Below, one piece after another: positions 9,642 to 18,655 of a stretch of 64,000 nt of DNA. The notes beneath the pieces were generated by a model. It saw only the letters and a program-made list of their open reading frames with translations. It did no database searches and was not told where the DNA came from. The stretch is from an uncultured Pelagibacteraceae bacterium. Its GTDB lineage: Bacteria > Pseudomonadota > Alphaproteobacteria > Pelagibacterales > Pelagibacteraceae. The position numbers and the translations under genes were made by a program. The stretch spans positions 1-64,000 of the forward strand of contig CACDFI010000005.1 in the NCBI GenBank assembly GCA_902551985.1, in the 5' to 3' direction. The stretch's first letter is position 1; every line of letters begins with the position of its first letter.

Positions 9642-10280
9642 ATGCACATTATCCATCGAGGAATAGTCAGTAAGAGTTACAAAGAAAACTGCTTAGAGTC
9701 GTTTCGAGCATCATTTAAGAAAAGATATGGGATTGAAACAGATATTCATTCAACCAAAGATAAAAAGTTTGTATGCTTTCATGATTTTACTTTAAAAAGA
9801 ATTTTTAAAATAAGCAAAAGTATCAAAAATATTAATTATGAAGATCTAAAAAAAATTAAAAATAAAAACTTTCAAATACCACATTTAAAAGAGGTTCTAA
9901 AAATTTCAAAAGATAAATTCCCTGTCTTTATTGAAATAAAGCCATTATTTAATAAAGAACTTTTATCTAATTTGATTAAAGAAACAAGAGGTTTCAAAAA
10001 ATGTACTTTTATCTCTTTTAAGCATGAAAACATCTATAATCTTCTTAAACTTAACTCAAAACTCTCAGTAGGTTTGTCTTTTTCCAACAAATCTAGCGTA
10101 AAATCTATTTTAAAAAGCAGCCTAAATAAAAAAATAAAATATTTAATATTAGATAAAAAATTTTTAAATAATGAAAAAATAAATAAAACTAATAAAGAGA
10201 AATATTATTACACAATCAAAAATAAAAAGGAGTTTTTAAAATATAACGAAAACAATAATCTTATATTTGAAAACTTATGA
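9642..10280 (+). CDS. Glycerophosphodiester phosphodiesterase (GDPD) domain protein
   Basis: From the ATG at 9642 this gives 212 residues. The GDPD signature is complete at the N-terminus: HRG at 5-7, the EN..ESF element, the metal-binding ETDIHSTKD, then the catalytic HD in CFHDFTL, and EIK further on. Such enzymes split glycerophosphodiesters into glycerol 3-phosphate and an alcohol such as choline or ethanolamine. Without a signal peptide it is probably cytoplasmic. An upstream GTG at 9618 lies inside the terminator stem and was rejected as start. The C-terminal half is Lys/Asn-rich and diverged. Choline release would fit the betaine-transport neighbours, but that is inference. Confidence 0.85.
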   Translation: MHIIHRGIVSKSYKENCLESFRASFKKRYGIETDIHSTKDKKFVCFHDFTLKRIFKISKSIKNINYEDLKKIKNKNFQIPHLKEVLKISKDKFPVFIEIKPLFNKELLSNLIKETRGFKKCTFISFKHENIYNLLKLNSKLSVGLSFSNKSSVKSILKSSLNKKIKYLILDKKFLNNEKINKTNKEKYYYTIKNKKEFLKYNENNNLIFENL

Positions 10281-11408
10281 TTTGTATTTTTTAAGGTATT
10301 CTAATCTTCCAAGTATTTCATCTCTGTCTAAATAGTATCCTTGAAGATGACGATGACCTGAATTTGGATCAAAAGCAGTTCTGCCGTGTAAAACACGCCT
10401 ATTATTAAAAGAAAATATGTCTCCAGGTCCTAATCTAAATTTAATCTGAAACTTATCATCGTGTAGAAGATTTCCAAATCTATGGTGGGCTTTATAAACT
10501 TTATCCATTTGTTCTGGATGACAATCTAAAGCATCCATTGTTGCAACACTAAATCTAATATCATGAAAATCTTTATCTTTTGTTAAACTAATTGCAGGTG
10601 CATGGTAACTTCTGTGAGACTCTTGAGTATAATCTTTATCTCTAAATTTAAGAGGTACAGAAACTAATGTTTCAAATATATCTTTTTCATTTTGTCTTAA
10701 ATAATCGGCCACAGCAAATCCATCGATTGCTGAAGAGTCTCCACCATTTGCATCATTTACTAAACAATGTAAAAACTGATAACCAGGGGGCAATTCAAAC
10801 CAGGGTAAGTCCATATGATTTCTTAAAGCATGCGCCGTGTATGCAGAATTATTTGGTTTTGGAATATTGATTACCTCAAAAGGTGTTTTAAAAAATGTTT
10901 CTCTGACATGGCTTATTCGATGAAGAATTTTAAATCCTGATTTTTTTTCAGTTGGTGAATTTTTAACTATGGCAATACCTTTATGATGTAATAATTCAAG
11001 CCATTTTATTAAACCTTCATCAGAGTCAATTACTTCATCATGATCAATACATATACTTTCAAAATTATTTTTTAAATTATTATCCCAAAGTTGATAAGGT
11101 GATTTATATTTTTGTTTATTTTTGATTGTATAGCAATTTTCTCTTAACCATTTTGGGTCATAATAACTTGTATGTTCTCCTTCACTCCACTCAATTTCTA
11201 ATTTTCCATCATCATTAAGAGAATATTTTTTAGGGTTTATATCTTTAGAAACTTCTAAAATATTAAACATTCTATGTCTTGAATCTTTGTCATGCGCGGT
11301 TGGACAATTATCTCTTAGCCACATATAATTGAATTTACTCTCCTCCCCATCATTCCAAATAATTTGAAGGTAAGTGCTATTTTTTGAGATTTTAGAAATT
11401 GAATTCAT
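10275..11408 (-). CDS. Gamma-butyrobetaine dioxygenase-type Fe(II)/2OG oxygenase
   Basis: A 377-residue protein with the two-domain layout of gamma-butyrobetaine hydroxylase: an N-terminal DUF971-like domain with two WLR(D/E)NC repeats, then a TauD fold. The iron ligands are His198 and Asp200 (NHMD) and His341 (VLHGRTAF), at almost the positions of human BBOX1. The reaction would be gamma-butyrobetaine + 2OG + O2 -> L-carnitine + succinate + CO2. Carnitine dehydrogenase, BKACE and thioesterase genes nearby support this. The usual CxCxxC zinc cluster of the N-domain seems reduced to Cys35, with His79 as a possible ligand. The 3' end overlaps the GDPD gene by six bases. Confidence 0.82.
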   Translation of the reverse strand: MNSISKISKNSTYLQIIWNDGEESKFNYMWLRDNCPTAHDKDSRHRMFNILEVSKDINPKKYSLNDDGKLEIEWSEGEHTSYYDPKWLRENCYTIKNKQKYKSPYQLWDNNLKNNFESICIDHDEVIDSDEGLIKWLELLHHKGIAIVKNSPTEKKSGFKILHRISHVRETFFKTPFEVINIPKPNNSAYTAHALRNHMDLPWFELPPGYQFLHCLVNDANGGDSSAIDGFAVADYLRQNEKDIFETLVSVPLKFRDKDYTQESHRSYHAPAISLTKDKDFHDIRFSVATMDALDCHPEQMDKVYKAHHRFGNLLHDDKFQIKFRLGPGDIFSFNNRRVLHGRTAFDPNSGHRHLQGYYLDRDEILGRLEYLKKYKS

Positions 11409-11521
11409 AATAAATAATTATATAAAATGGTAAAAATTTCAATTCAATTAATGGTTGAAAGTTTTTTATTTATTTAATTGTAGGTTTGCTTTGATGCATT
11501 AAAAGAATTAGACTTTTAGAA

Positions 11522-12547
11522 ATGTCAAAAATTGAAATCAATAACGTATATAAAATTTTCGGACCAAAACCTTCCAGCGTTCTTAAAATGGTTCAAGAAG
11601 GTGCTACAAAAGAGGAAGTTTTAGAGCAAACAGGACATACAGTTGGATTGGATAATGTGTCTTTAAAAATTGAAGAAGGTGAAACCTTTGTTTGCATGGG
11701 TTTATCTGGATCTGGAAAATCAACATTAATTAGACATTTAAATAGATTGATAGATCCTACTTCTGGGGAAATTTTAGTTGAAGGCAAGGATGTAACTACT
11801 CTTAATAAAGAGCAACTAATTGAATTCAGAAGGCAAAAAATGAGCATGGTATTTCAAAGGTTTGGCTTATTTCCACATAAGACAGTTTTACAGAATGTTG
11901 GGTACGGACTTGAAATGCAAGGTGTGGAAATTGAAAAAAGAAATGCTACCGCAATGGAGAAAATTGAGTCTGTTGGTTTATCTGGGTTTGAAAATCAATA
12001 TCCAGCTCAACTATCTGGTGGAATGCAGCAACGAGTAGGGCTTGCAAGAGCTTTAGCCACTGATACTGACATCATGCTTATGGACGAAGCTTTTTCAGCA
12101 TTAGATCCATTGATAAGAAGTGACATGCAAAAACAATTGATAGATCTCCAAGCCGAATTAAAAAAAACCATAGTGTTTATTACTCATGATCTTGATGAGT
12201 CACTTCGATTAGGGGATCATATTGGAATTTTAAATGCTGGGAAACTTGTGCAAGTAGGAACGCCAGTAGAAATTATAATGAACCCAGCAGATGAATATGT
12301 TGAGGCATTTGTAAAAGATGTAAACAGAACAAAAGTTATAAAAGCAAAAATTATAATGAAACCTATTAATCAATCAGATGATATTGATAAATCAAACCTG
12401 ATTAAAGTTGAAGAAGATCAATTTATCGAGGAATTTCTACCTCAAGTTGTTTGTAGTAATTCCAATTGTGAAGTTGTCGATAAACAAGGAAATGCTAAAG
12501 GTTATATCTCTAATAAAGAATTACAAGAATCGCTAAGAAGCTCATAA
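11522..12547 (+). CDS. Second ProV-type quaternary-amine ABC ATPase
   Basis: A 341-residue paralogue of the ATPase at 5239-6285, with the same N-terminal extension (EQTGHTVGL), Walker A GLSGSGKST, signature LSGGMQQR and Walker B IMLMDEAFSALD, where the usual DEP is DEA. The C-terminal 70 residues resemble a degenerate CBS module. No second permease or binding protein lies beside it, so it either powers the same double-length permease or serves a transporter encoded elsewhere. A 113-base gap separates it from the divergent dioxygenase gene. A 2OG oxygenase and an SDR follow at 8-16 base gaps. Confidence 0.85.
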   Translation: MSKIEINNVYKIFGPKPSSVLKMVQEGATKEEVLEQTGHTVGLDNVSLKIEEGETFVCMGLSGSGKSTLIRHLNRLIDPTSGEILVEGKDVTTLNKEQLIEFRRQKMSMVFQRFGLFPHKTVLQNVGYGLEMQGVEIEKRNATAMEKIESVGLSGFENQYPAQLSGGMQQRVGLARALATDTDIMLMDEAFSALDPLIRSDMQKQLIDLQAELKKTIVFITHDLDESLRLGDHIGILNAGKLVQVGTPVEIIMNPADEYVEAFVKDVNRTKVIKAKIIMKPINQSDDIDKSNLIKVEEDQFIEEFLPQVVCSNSNCEVVDKQGNAKGYISNKELQESLRSS

Positions 12548-12563
12548 TTTATATAAATTAGTT

Positions 12564-13415
12564 ATGGAAAAAAACTTAAGCAAAATTGTTGATTTAGAAA
12601 AATATCCTATTCACGACTTACAATCTTGCAAAATAAAAAAAATAATTGAAAAATGTAAAGCAGAATTAGAAAATGATAGTTGTTCAGTAATTCCAAACTT
12701 TATTTTACCAAATTCTTTAGCAGTTATGAGAAAAGAATTAGAACAACAGTTAGATGAAGTTTATATGTCTAAAGAAAGTATAAATGCATATCTTTATGCA
12801 AAAGACGACCCCTCTCTTCCAAAGGATCATCCAAAAAGAATATTTATGAACAGATACAATGGATATCTAAACTCTGATTGCTTTGCAAAAGATTCGGAAA
12901 TGAAATTTCTTTACGAAACTGAGGAATTACTTAAATTTGTATCTACTTGTCTAGGAATTTCTCCAATTTATAGATGGGCTGATCCCTTAGCTTGTCATGC
13001 TTATAATGTAATGGAGCCTGATGGTATATTGCCTTGGCATTTTGATAGTTGTGAATTTACTTTAAGTCTTATGATACAAAAACCAGAGCAAGGTGGGATA
13101 TTTGAGTATTGTCCAAATATAAGAGAACCAGGAAATGAAAGGTTTGATGAAGTAAAAAAAGTGTTAGATGGAGATCGTTCAAAAGTTAAGCAACTTGAAC
13201 TAAAACCTGGTGATTTACAAATATTTAAAGGACGATTTACTATGCATAGAGTAACCAAAATAACAGGAAAAACCTCACGTTACATGTGTATACCAGCATA
13301 TGTATTAGATCCATGGAGAGTAAATACACCTGATCATTCTAAAGCAATTTATGGAAAGGTGTTGCCCATACATATAGAAAGAAATAAAGTTAGATCTGAC
13401 GGTTTAGCCGATTAA
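12564..13415 (+). CDS. Fe(II)/2OG-dependent oxygenase of unknown substrate
   Basis: A 283-residue protein with a complete double-stranded beta-helix metal site: His159 and Asp161 in WHFDSCEF, His228 in MHRVT, and a likely 2OG-binding Arg239 in TSRYMC. It lacks the TauD family N-terminal pattern and fits the diverse 2OG-FeII_Oxy families. It follows the second ABC ATPase by 16 bases and precedes an SDR by 8, suggesting hydroxylation of an imported compound followed by oxidation of the new alcohol. The substrate is unknown. Confidence 0.75.
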   Translation: MEKNLSKIVDLEKYPIHDLQSCKIKKIIEKCKAELENDSCSVIPNFILPNSLAVMRKELEQQLDEVYMSKESINAYLYAKDDPSLPKDHPKRIFMNRYNGYLNSDCFAKDSEMKFLYETEELLKFVSTCLGISPIYRWADPLACHAYNVMEPDGILPWHFDSCEFTLSLMIQKPEQGGIFEYCPNIREPGNERFDEVKKVLDGDRSKVKQLELKPGDLQIFKGRFTMHRVTKITGKTSRYMCIPAYVLDPWRVNTPDHSKAIYGKVLPIHIERNKVRSDGLAD

Positions 13416-13423
13416 ATAAAATA

Positions 13424-14209
13424 ATGTCATATAATTTTAAAAGAAAAAAGATAATTATTTCTGCCGGTGCTACAGGGATTGGTTGGGCGACAGCAAAAGA
13501 GTGTCTTGAAAAAGGTGCAAAAGTATTTTTGTGTGACATAGATCAAAAATCAATAAATAAATTAAAAAAACATCCATTAAATAATAAAAGATTGTTTAGT
13601 TTTCATTGTGATGCTTCAAATGAAAACGATGTGACTAATTTTTTTAAAGAAATTAAAAAAAAAACACAAAAAATTGATGCTCTAATTAATAATGTTGGAG
13701 TAGCAGGTCCAACTGGAACTATGGAAAAACTTAAGACAAAAGATTGGGAACAAACATTAAAAATAAATGTAATTAGTCATTTTATTTTTTCAAAATTAGC
13801 AATTCCAATGTTAAAAAAAAATAAAGGTGGTTCTGTAGTTAATCTATCTTCTACTGCAGGTATATTTGGTTTTCCATTAAGATCTCCGTATTCAGCAAGT
13901 AAGTGGGCAGTTGTGGGAATGACAAAAACCTTGGCAATGGAATTAGGAAAATTTAAAATTAGAGTTAATGCGATTTGTCCTGGAACTGTAAAAGGAGACA
14001 GGATGGGTAGAGTAATCAGAGATAAAGCAAAATTTTTAAAAATTTCTAAAAAAGCTGTTGAAAGTGAGTTCGTTTCTATGACATCTCTAAACACTTGGGT
14101 TTTTGAAAAAGATATTGGGAATATGTGTTGCTATTTAATTTCAGATGAGTCTTCTAGAATTTCAGGACAAGTTGTTGGCGTTGATGGAAATACATTAAGA
14201 ATGCATTAA
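13424..14209 (+). CDS. Short-chain dehydrogenase/reductase (SDR)
   Basis: A 261-residue classical SDR with the dinucleotide-binding AGATGIGWA motif, NNVGVAGP in the NNAG position, a catalytic Ser in VNLSSTAG and YSASKWAVVG carrying the Tyr and Lys. It would oxidise or reduce a hydroxyl/keto group with NAD(P). It closes the three-gene plus-strand set ATPase-oxygenase-SDR and ends four bases before the convergent hydrolase gene. Confidence 0.88.
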   Translation: MSYNFKRKKIIISAGATGIGWATAKECLEKGAKVFLCDIDQKSINKLKKHPLNNKRLFSFHCDASNENDVTNFFKEIKKKTQKIDALINNVGVAGPTGTMEKLKTKDWEQTLKINVISHFIFSKLAIPMLKKNKGGSVVNLSSTAGIFGFPLRSPYSASKWAVVGMTKTLAMELGKFKIRVNAICPGTVKGDRMGRVIRDKAKFLKISKKAVESEFVSMTSLNTWVFEKDIGNMCCYLISDESSRISGQVVGVDGNTLRMH

Positions 14210-14213
14210 GTTT

Positions 14214-14984
14214 TTATAAACTTTCAATAAATCCTAATAAGTTATTTGTTATTTGCTCAGGAGCCTCTATCAAAAAAGAGTGTTTTACATTTGGTATTAT
14301 AACCAATTTAGAAATTTCAATCTCATTTGACATTCTCTCATTGTGAGAAGGTGTACAACCTCCATCATTTTCTCCTGTCATAAATAAACATGGCTTCTTA
14401 ATTTCTTTTAACCATGAAATCATCTCAGTTTCTGCATATATTTTAAATACGTTGATAAAAACATCTTCATCAGTATCTATAACCTGATTTAATCTTCTTG
14501 ATACAAGATCAGGATTTTTTTCTATAAAGTCATCTGTAAACCACCTAGTGGTTAAATTTTTTAGAGTTTGTTCAACACCTTTATTTTTTAAATCAGAAAT
14601 AACATTCCACACTTTTTGTTTATCTTCATCCGATCTTCCTGCCACCGTTGACAATAAACCTACTGAAATTACTCTTTCGGGAAATTTTCTTGCATAAGCA
14701 GGTGCAATCATTCCTCCTAGAGAATGCCCCATAAAATGGGCTTTTTCTATACCTGTTTTTTCTCTAACTCTCTCAAGATCTAAAACAAGATCATCTAGAT
14801 TAAAATCTTTATTACTTACGGGTGATTTTCCGTGGCCTCTTAGATCATATGTCACAACTGTGAACTTATCTTTGAGTTTTGGAACTATGAACCTCCATGC
14901 ATCCTCTGCTCCTCCTACTCCATGGGTAAAAAAAATTGCAGGTCCTGATCCTGTTACTGAATAATTACAATCTATGATACTCAT
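14214..14984 (-). CDS. Alpha/beta hydrolase, 3-oxoadipate enol-lactonase-like
   Basis: A 256-residue alpha/beta hydrolase with oxyanion motif HGVGG at 21-25, nucleophile Ser88 in GHSLGG, an acid residue in TGENDGG and catalytic His in VKHSF. The overall pattern resembles PcaD/RsbQ-type lactonases and esterases. It sits six bases after the luciferase-like oxygenase gene on the same strand, so it may hydrolyse that enzyme's product. It is a clear paralogue of the hydrolase at 27913-28686, which shares the RWFT(D/E)DF..KNP segment. Confidence 0.82.
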   Translation of the reverse strand: MSIIDCNYSVTGSGPAIFFTHGVGGAEDAWRFIVPKLKDKFTVVTYDLRGHGKSPVSNKDFNLDDLVLDLERVREKTGIEKAHFMGHSLGGMIAPAYARKFPERVISVGLLSTVAGRSDEDKQKVWNVISDLKNKGVEQTLKNLTTRWFTDDFIEKNPDLVSRRLNQVIDTDEDVFINVFKIYAETEMISWLKEIKKPCLFMTGENDGGCTPSHNERMSNEIEISKLVIIPNVKHSFLIEAPEQITNNLLGFIESL

Positions 14985-14990
14985 AGATAT

Positions 14991-16025
14991 TTATGCTACT
15001 TGTATGTTTGATTTTTTAAAATATGGAATTACGTTTTCACCAATTCTATGCATCGACTCTATTAAATCTTTTTGCGATTGACCAAAACTTGAACTAAGAA
15101 TAATTTCATCAACTCCAGCTTCGGCATAGACACTTAACTTATCAATCATCTCATTCAGTGGACAGATCAAAAGATTTTCTTTTAATTCATCTAAAGTTTG
15201 TTTTCTTGGTAAAGCTTCAATATTTCCTTCATATACTTTACCAGGGCCAGTAAACATATTATCGAATCTTTTGTAATATTCATAAGCAAGTTTCATTTTT
15301 TCTCTAGCCTCATTTTCATCTTTTGCTAAATAGGCCATACGTTGCATGGATAGTTTAAGTAGTTTTCCCTTTTCTCCTAACTTTATACAACCCTCCTTAA
15401 ACGCATTCACTCTACTTAATAAGAGATCTTTAGTACCCGATAATACTGTTGACTGAACATGAAATCCTCTTGATGCTGCATCTTTAATGCTTTCTAAATT
15501 CATGGCAGCTACCATCATTTGCACAGGATTGCTTATTGGTCGAGGCATTATAGTAATTGGTTCAAAATCATAGAATTTACCTTTATATGAAACCTCTTTA
15601 TTTTTTAACAATAGTTGTAAAACCTCGAGTGACTCTATAAATTTTTCCTTTGATTTTTCAATAGGAGTTCCTAATCTTTGCATTTCCCAAGCAAAAGCAC
15701 CTCTTCCAACACCTAAAATTAATCTGCCATCAGTTAAAATATCTGCTGTTGCGACTTCACCAGCATATGTTCTCATATCGTGAAGAGGCAAAACAACTAT
15801 TCCAGTTGTGATTTTAATATTTTTTGTAATAGATGCAATTTTTACAGCCATCTGCAAAGGTGATGGCATCATAAGTAAATTTATTAAATGATGTTCAGGA
15901 ATTGATACTGTTGCATAACCAAGTTTCTCTGCAACAACACATTCTTCCAACATATTTTTAAAATGTTGTTTTGAGCCTACATTTGTATCCGGCATATAGC
16001 TAGTTAAGAAGTGATTGAAGTCCAT
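14991..16025 (-). CDS. LLM-class flavin-dependent oxidoreductase
   Basis: A 344-residue bacterial-luciferase-like (PF00296) TIM-barrel protein. It starts with a short strand and a PDTN loop, followed by SIPEHHL near residue 42, TTGIVVLPLHDMRTYAGEVATAD and GRLILGVGRG, all typical of this superfamily. These enzymes use FMNH2 or F420 for monooxygenation or oxidation. It is followed by an alpha/beta hydrolase at six bases and lies 36 bases downstream of carnitine dehydrogenase. The substrate is unknown. Confidence 0.85.
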   Translation of the reverse strand: MDFNHFLTSYMPDTNVGSKQHFKNMLEECVVAEKLGYATVSIPEHHLINLLMMPSPLQMAVKIASITKNIKITTGIVVLPLHDMRTYAGEVATADILTDGRLILGVGRGAFAWEMQRLGTPIEKSKEKFIESLEVLQLLLKNKEVSYKGKFYDFEPITIMPRPISNPVQMMVAAMNLESIKDAASRGFHVQSTVLSGTKDLLLSRVNAFKEGCIKLGEKGKLLKLSMQRMAYLAKDENEAREKMKLAYEYYKRFDNMFTGPGKVYEGNIEALPRKQTLDELKENLLICPLNEMIDKLSVYAEAGVDEIILSSSFGQSQKDLIESMHRIGENVIPYFKKSNIQVA

Positions 16026-16061
16026 CTATTTAATTTAACATTTTAATTTTTCTTTAGATAT

Positions 16062-17006
16062 CTATTTTCTAATTTTATTTTCATATTTTTTTCTAAATAG
16101 TTGTAAGTTGACTAAATACTCGTCTCTTATATTTGACAGTTGATTAATTGATTTTCCTCTAGATTGTTTTTTAGTACCTGAAATCAACCTATCTGAGAGT
16201 TTTTTTGACAATTTTGGCGCTTTAAGCTTAGTCCATGGAAGTTTTAATGCTGGCCCAAACTGTTCTAACATATGCTTCATCCCAGCCTTTCCACCCGCTA
16301 AATGGAAGGTTAAAAATGTTCCCATTAAAGAGTATCTTAAACCGGGACCATCCTCTATAGCTCTATCTAAATCCTCAGTTGTAGCATATCCATCATTAAT
16401 AATATGTAACGCCTCTCTCCATAAGGCTTCTTGAAGTCTATCAGATAAATAACCAGGTAATTCTTTTTTTAGAACTATTGGATTCATTGAAATTGACTTA
16501 TAAAATTTATTCGCAATTTTTAAAGATTTCTTACTAGTTTTTTTACTAGGAACTATTTCTACCAAAGGTAACAAATATACAGGATTGAATGGATGGCCAA
16601 TAATACCTCTCTGAATATTTTTACATTTTGAAAAAATCTTTGATGGCAACAATCCTGAAGAACTTGATGAAATTAAAACATTTTTTTTGCAACTTTTAGA
16701 AATTTCCCTCATTAAAACAGTTTTTAAATTATAATTTTCTGGTGCACATTCTTGAATAAAATCAGCATCTTTGACTGCTTCTTCTAAAGAGAGATAAAAT
16801 TTTAAATTGTTTAAATTGATTTTTTTTTTGTTAAAAAGTTTTTTTACATATGGAAGTGCTCTTTTTATTTCTTTAATCAAAATTTTTTTTTGCTTAAGAT
16901 TTTTGTCGAAAGCATAAACGATTTTATTATGAGCTAGAAATCTTATAATCCACCCTATTCCGATTACACCTGTTCCAACTACAGCAACTTTTTTTATATT
17001 TAACAT
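16062..17006 (-). CDS. lcdH: L-carnitine 3-dehydrogenase-like 3-hydroxyacyl dehydrogenase
   Basis: A 314-residue protein of the 3-hydroxyacyl-CoA dehydrogenase fold: NAD site GTGVIGIGW at 11-19, the ECAPENY segment, a substrate-binding SSSSGLLPS strand and the GHPFNP motif. This single-subunit form, about 310-320 residues, is that of L-carnitine dehydrogenases, which oxidise L-carnitine to 3-dehydrocarnitine with NAD+. The TAATG junction with the BKACE gene upstream puts the two consecutive pathway enzymes in one transcript, the main reason for preferring carnitine over other hydroxyacids. Confidence 0.78.
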   Translation of the reverse strand: MLNIKKVAVVGTGVIGIGWIIRFLAHNKIVYAFDKNLKQKKILIKEIKRALPYVKKLFNKKKINLNNLKFYLSLEEAVKDADFIQECAPENYNLKTVLMREISKSCKKNVLISSSSSGLLPSKIFSKCKNIQRGIIGHPFNPVYLLPLVEIVPSKKTSKKSLKIANKFYKSISMNPIVLKKELPGYLSDRLQEALWREALHIINDGYATTEDLDRAIEDGPGLRYSLMGTFLTFHLAGGKAGMKHMLEQFGPALKLPWTKLKAPKLSKKLSDRLISGTKKQSRGKSINQLSNIRDEYLVNLQLFRKKYENKIRK

Positions 17007-17893
17007 TACTTGTGTTTAACAAGTTTAAGTTTTGTCCTAGTTTCCTCTGCTGTCATTATTGATGCTCCAAGATCTGTAACTATCCTTATTGCTTTCTCTA
17101 CTAATTGAGCATTTGTTGCTAGTTTACCCTTTGATAAATATAGGTTATCCTCCAAACCTACTCTTGGGTTTCCTCCCATTACAACTGTTTGAGCTACAAA
17201 TGGCATTTCGTTTTTTGAAATTGCAAAACCTGACCACACTCCTTCTTTAGGCATTATGTCTTTCATGGCTTGCATTGCTAATGGGGTAGCGGGAGCTCCC
17301 CAAGGAATACCTAAACACATTTGAAACATTGGTGGATCATCAAGTAAGCCTTCTTTGTACAATTGCGATCCAAACCACATATTTCCTAAATCAAATGCCT
17401 CTATTTCTGGCTTAACTTTAATCTCTTGTAATTTTTTTGCAGCCTTCCTCAAATCATTTGGTGTATTAACTGTAATTACAGAACCATCTCCAAAATTTAA
17501 TGTACCAGCATCTAGAGTACAAATTTCAGGTAAAAATTGTTCTGCATTAGCAATTCTTTCCATCACATTTGCCATATCTGTCATTGGCCCAAATTCTAAC
17601 GGATTTTTACCTTGACCAATGTCTAAATCTCCACCCATCCCAGTTGTTAAATTTAAAATAACATCTGTTTCACTTGATCTAATTCTATCTACTACTTCTT
17701 TATATAATTCCAATCTTCTGCTTGGCGTACCGTCCTCTTCTCTTACATGAATATGAGCAATTGCAGCTCCTGCCTTTGCTGCTTCTATTGCAGATTTAGC
17801 TATTTGCTCTGGAGTTTTTGGTAAATCAGGATGTTTGCTTGCGGTATCTCCAGACCCAGTAACCGCGCATGAGATAAAAACGTTATTGTTCAT
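17006..17893 (-). CDS. Beta-keto acid cleavage enzyme (BKACE, DUF849), probable 3-dehydrocarnitine:acetyl-CoA trimethylamine acetate-transferase
   Basis: A 295-residue BKACE (PF05853) with zinc ligands His47 and His49 in AHIHVR, and the Glu-Asp pair of the VGLEDN motif near residue 255. The family transfers acetyl-CoA onto a beta-keto acid, releasing acetoacetate and a new acyl-CoA. With 3-dehydrocarnitine it yields betainyl-CoA and acetoacetate. The next gene in the transcript is carnitine dehydrogenase, and a small thioesterase able to finish the route is encoded at 19519. The gene is divergent from a class II aldolase across 35 bases. The family is certain; the substrate is inferred from context. 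Confidence 0.85.
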   Translation of the reverse strand: MNNNVFISCAVTGSGDTASKHPDLPKTPEQIAKSAIEAAKAGAAIAHIHVREEDGTPSRRLELYKEVVDRIRSSETDVILNLTTGMGGDLDIGQGKNPLEFGPMTDMANVMERIANAEQFLPEICTLDAGTLNFGDGSVITVNTPNDLRKAAKKLQEIKVKPEIEAFDLGNMWFGSQLYKEGLLDDPPMFQMCLGIPWGAPATPLAMQAMKDIMPKEGVWSGFAISKNEMPFVAQTVVMGGNPRVGLEDNLYLSKGKLATNAQLVEKAIRIVTDLGASIMTAEETRTKLKLVKHK

Positions 17894-17928
17894 AATTTAT
17901 TTTTCAACTATATTTTAAAATCATACAA

Positions 17929-18654
17929 ATGGAAATATCTGAATTACAGAAAGAATTAGCTGCTACTTTTAGATGGACAGCAAGACTAAATATGCACGAG
18001 GGTGTTGCAAACCATTTTAGTGCATGCGTCCCTGACTCTTCTGATTTTTACGTAAATAAAGCAGGCATTCATTTTAGCAATATGAAAGCTAGCGATTTAA
18101 TTCTAGTGACTAAAGAAAATAAAGAGGAACTGAAGAATAAACCAGACATAATTGACCCAACAGCTCTGTATATACATAGCGCGATACATGAAAAAGCACC
18201 ACATGCAAGATGCATTTTTCATGTTCACTCAAAATATGCAACTGCCCTCTCCACTCTTAAAGACCCTGTTATGAAACCTATCGATCAAAATACAATGATG
18301 TTTTACAATAGAGTATCTACATTCAAAGAATTTGGAGGTCTAGGACTTGAAGAAGAGTCCATTAAGATGGCAAATGCTTTAGGAAACAAACAACACATGT
18401 TACTTGCAAATCATGGAATTTTAACCACAGGAAGAACAGTGGCTGAAGGTTTTAACTCTCTTTATTATTTTGAGAGAGCAGCGGAAACATATCTTACAGC
18501 TCTATCAACAAACCAGGAACTTAATGTTGTAAGCCATGAAATTGCAGAAAAAACTGCAGAGGAACATGAAAATTTTCCCACAGATTTCGCAAATTTATTT
18601 TTATCTCAAATTAGGATCATTTTAGATAAAGAAGAGCCAGATTATAAAAGTTAA
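17929..18654 (+). CDS. Class II aldolase/adducin family protein
   Basis: A 241-residue protein of the class II aldolase/adducin head family (PF00596). Zinc ligands are in the HVHSKYAT segment near residue 95 and the later ANHG motif near 158, with an N-terminal HEGVANHFSACVP substrate loop. Enzymes of this kind cleave sugar phosphates or decarboxylate hydroxy acids. It starts the five-gene plus-strand set aldolase, CitE-like lyase, thioesterase, TauD-like oxygenase and GMC oxidoreductase, all within 0-3 bases of each other. Its place in carnitine breakdown is not obvious. Confidence 0.85.
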   Translation: MEISELQKELAATFRWTARLNMHEGVANHFSACVPDSSDFYVNKAGIHFSNMKASDLILVTKENKEELKNKPDIIDPTALYIHSAIHEKAPHARCIFHVHSKYATALSTLKDPVMKPIDQNTMMFYNRVSTFKEFGGLGLEEESIKMANALGNKQHMLLANHGILTTGRTVAEGFNSLYYFERAAETYLTALSTNQELNVVSHEIAEKTAEEHENFPTDFANLFLSQIRIILDKEEPDYKS

Positions 18655-18655
18655 G

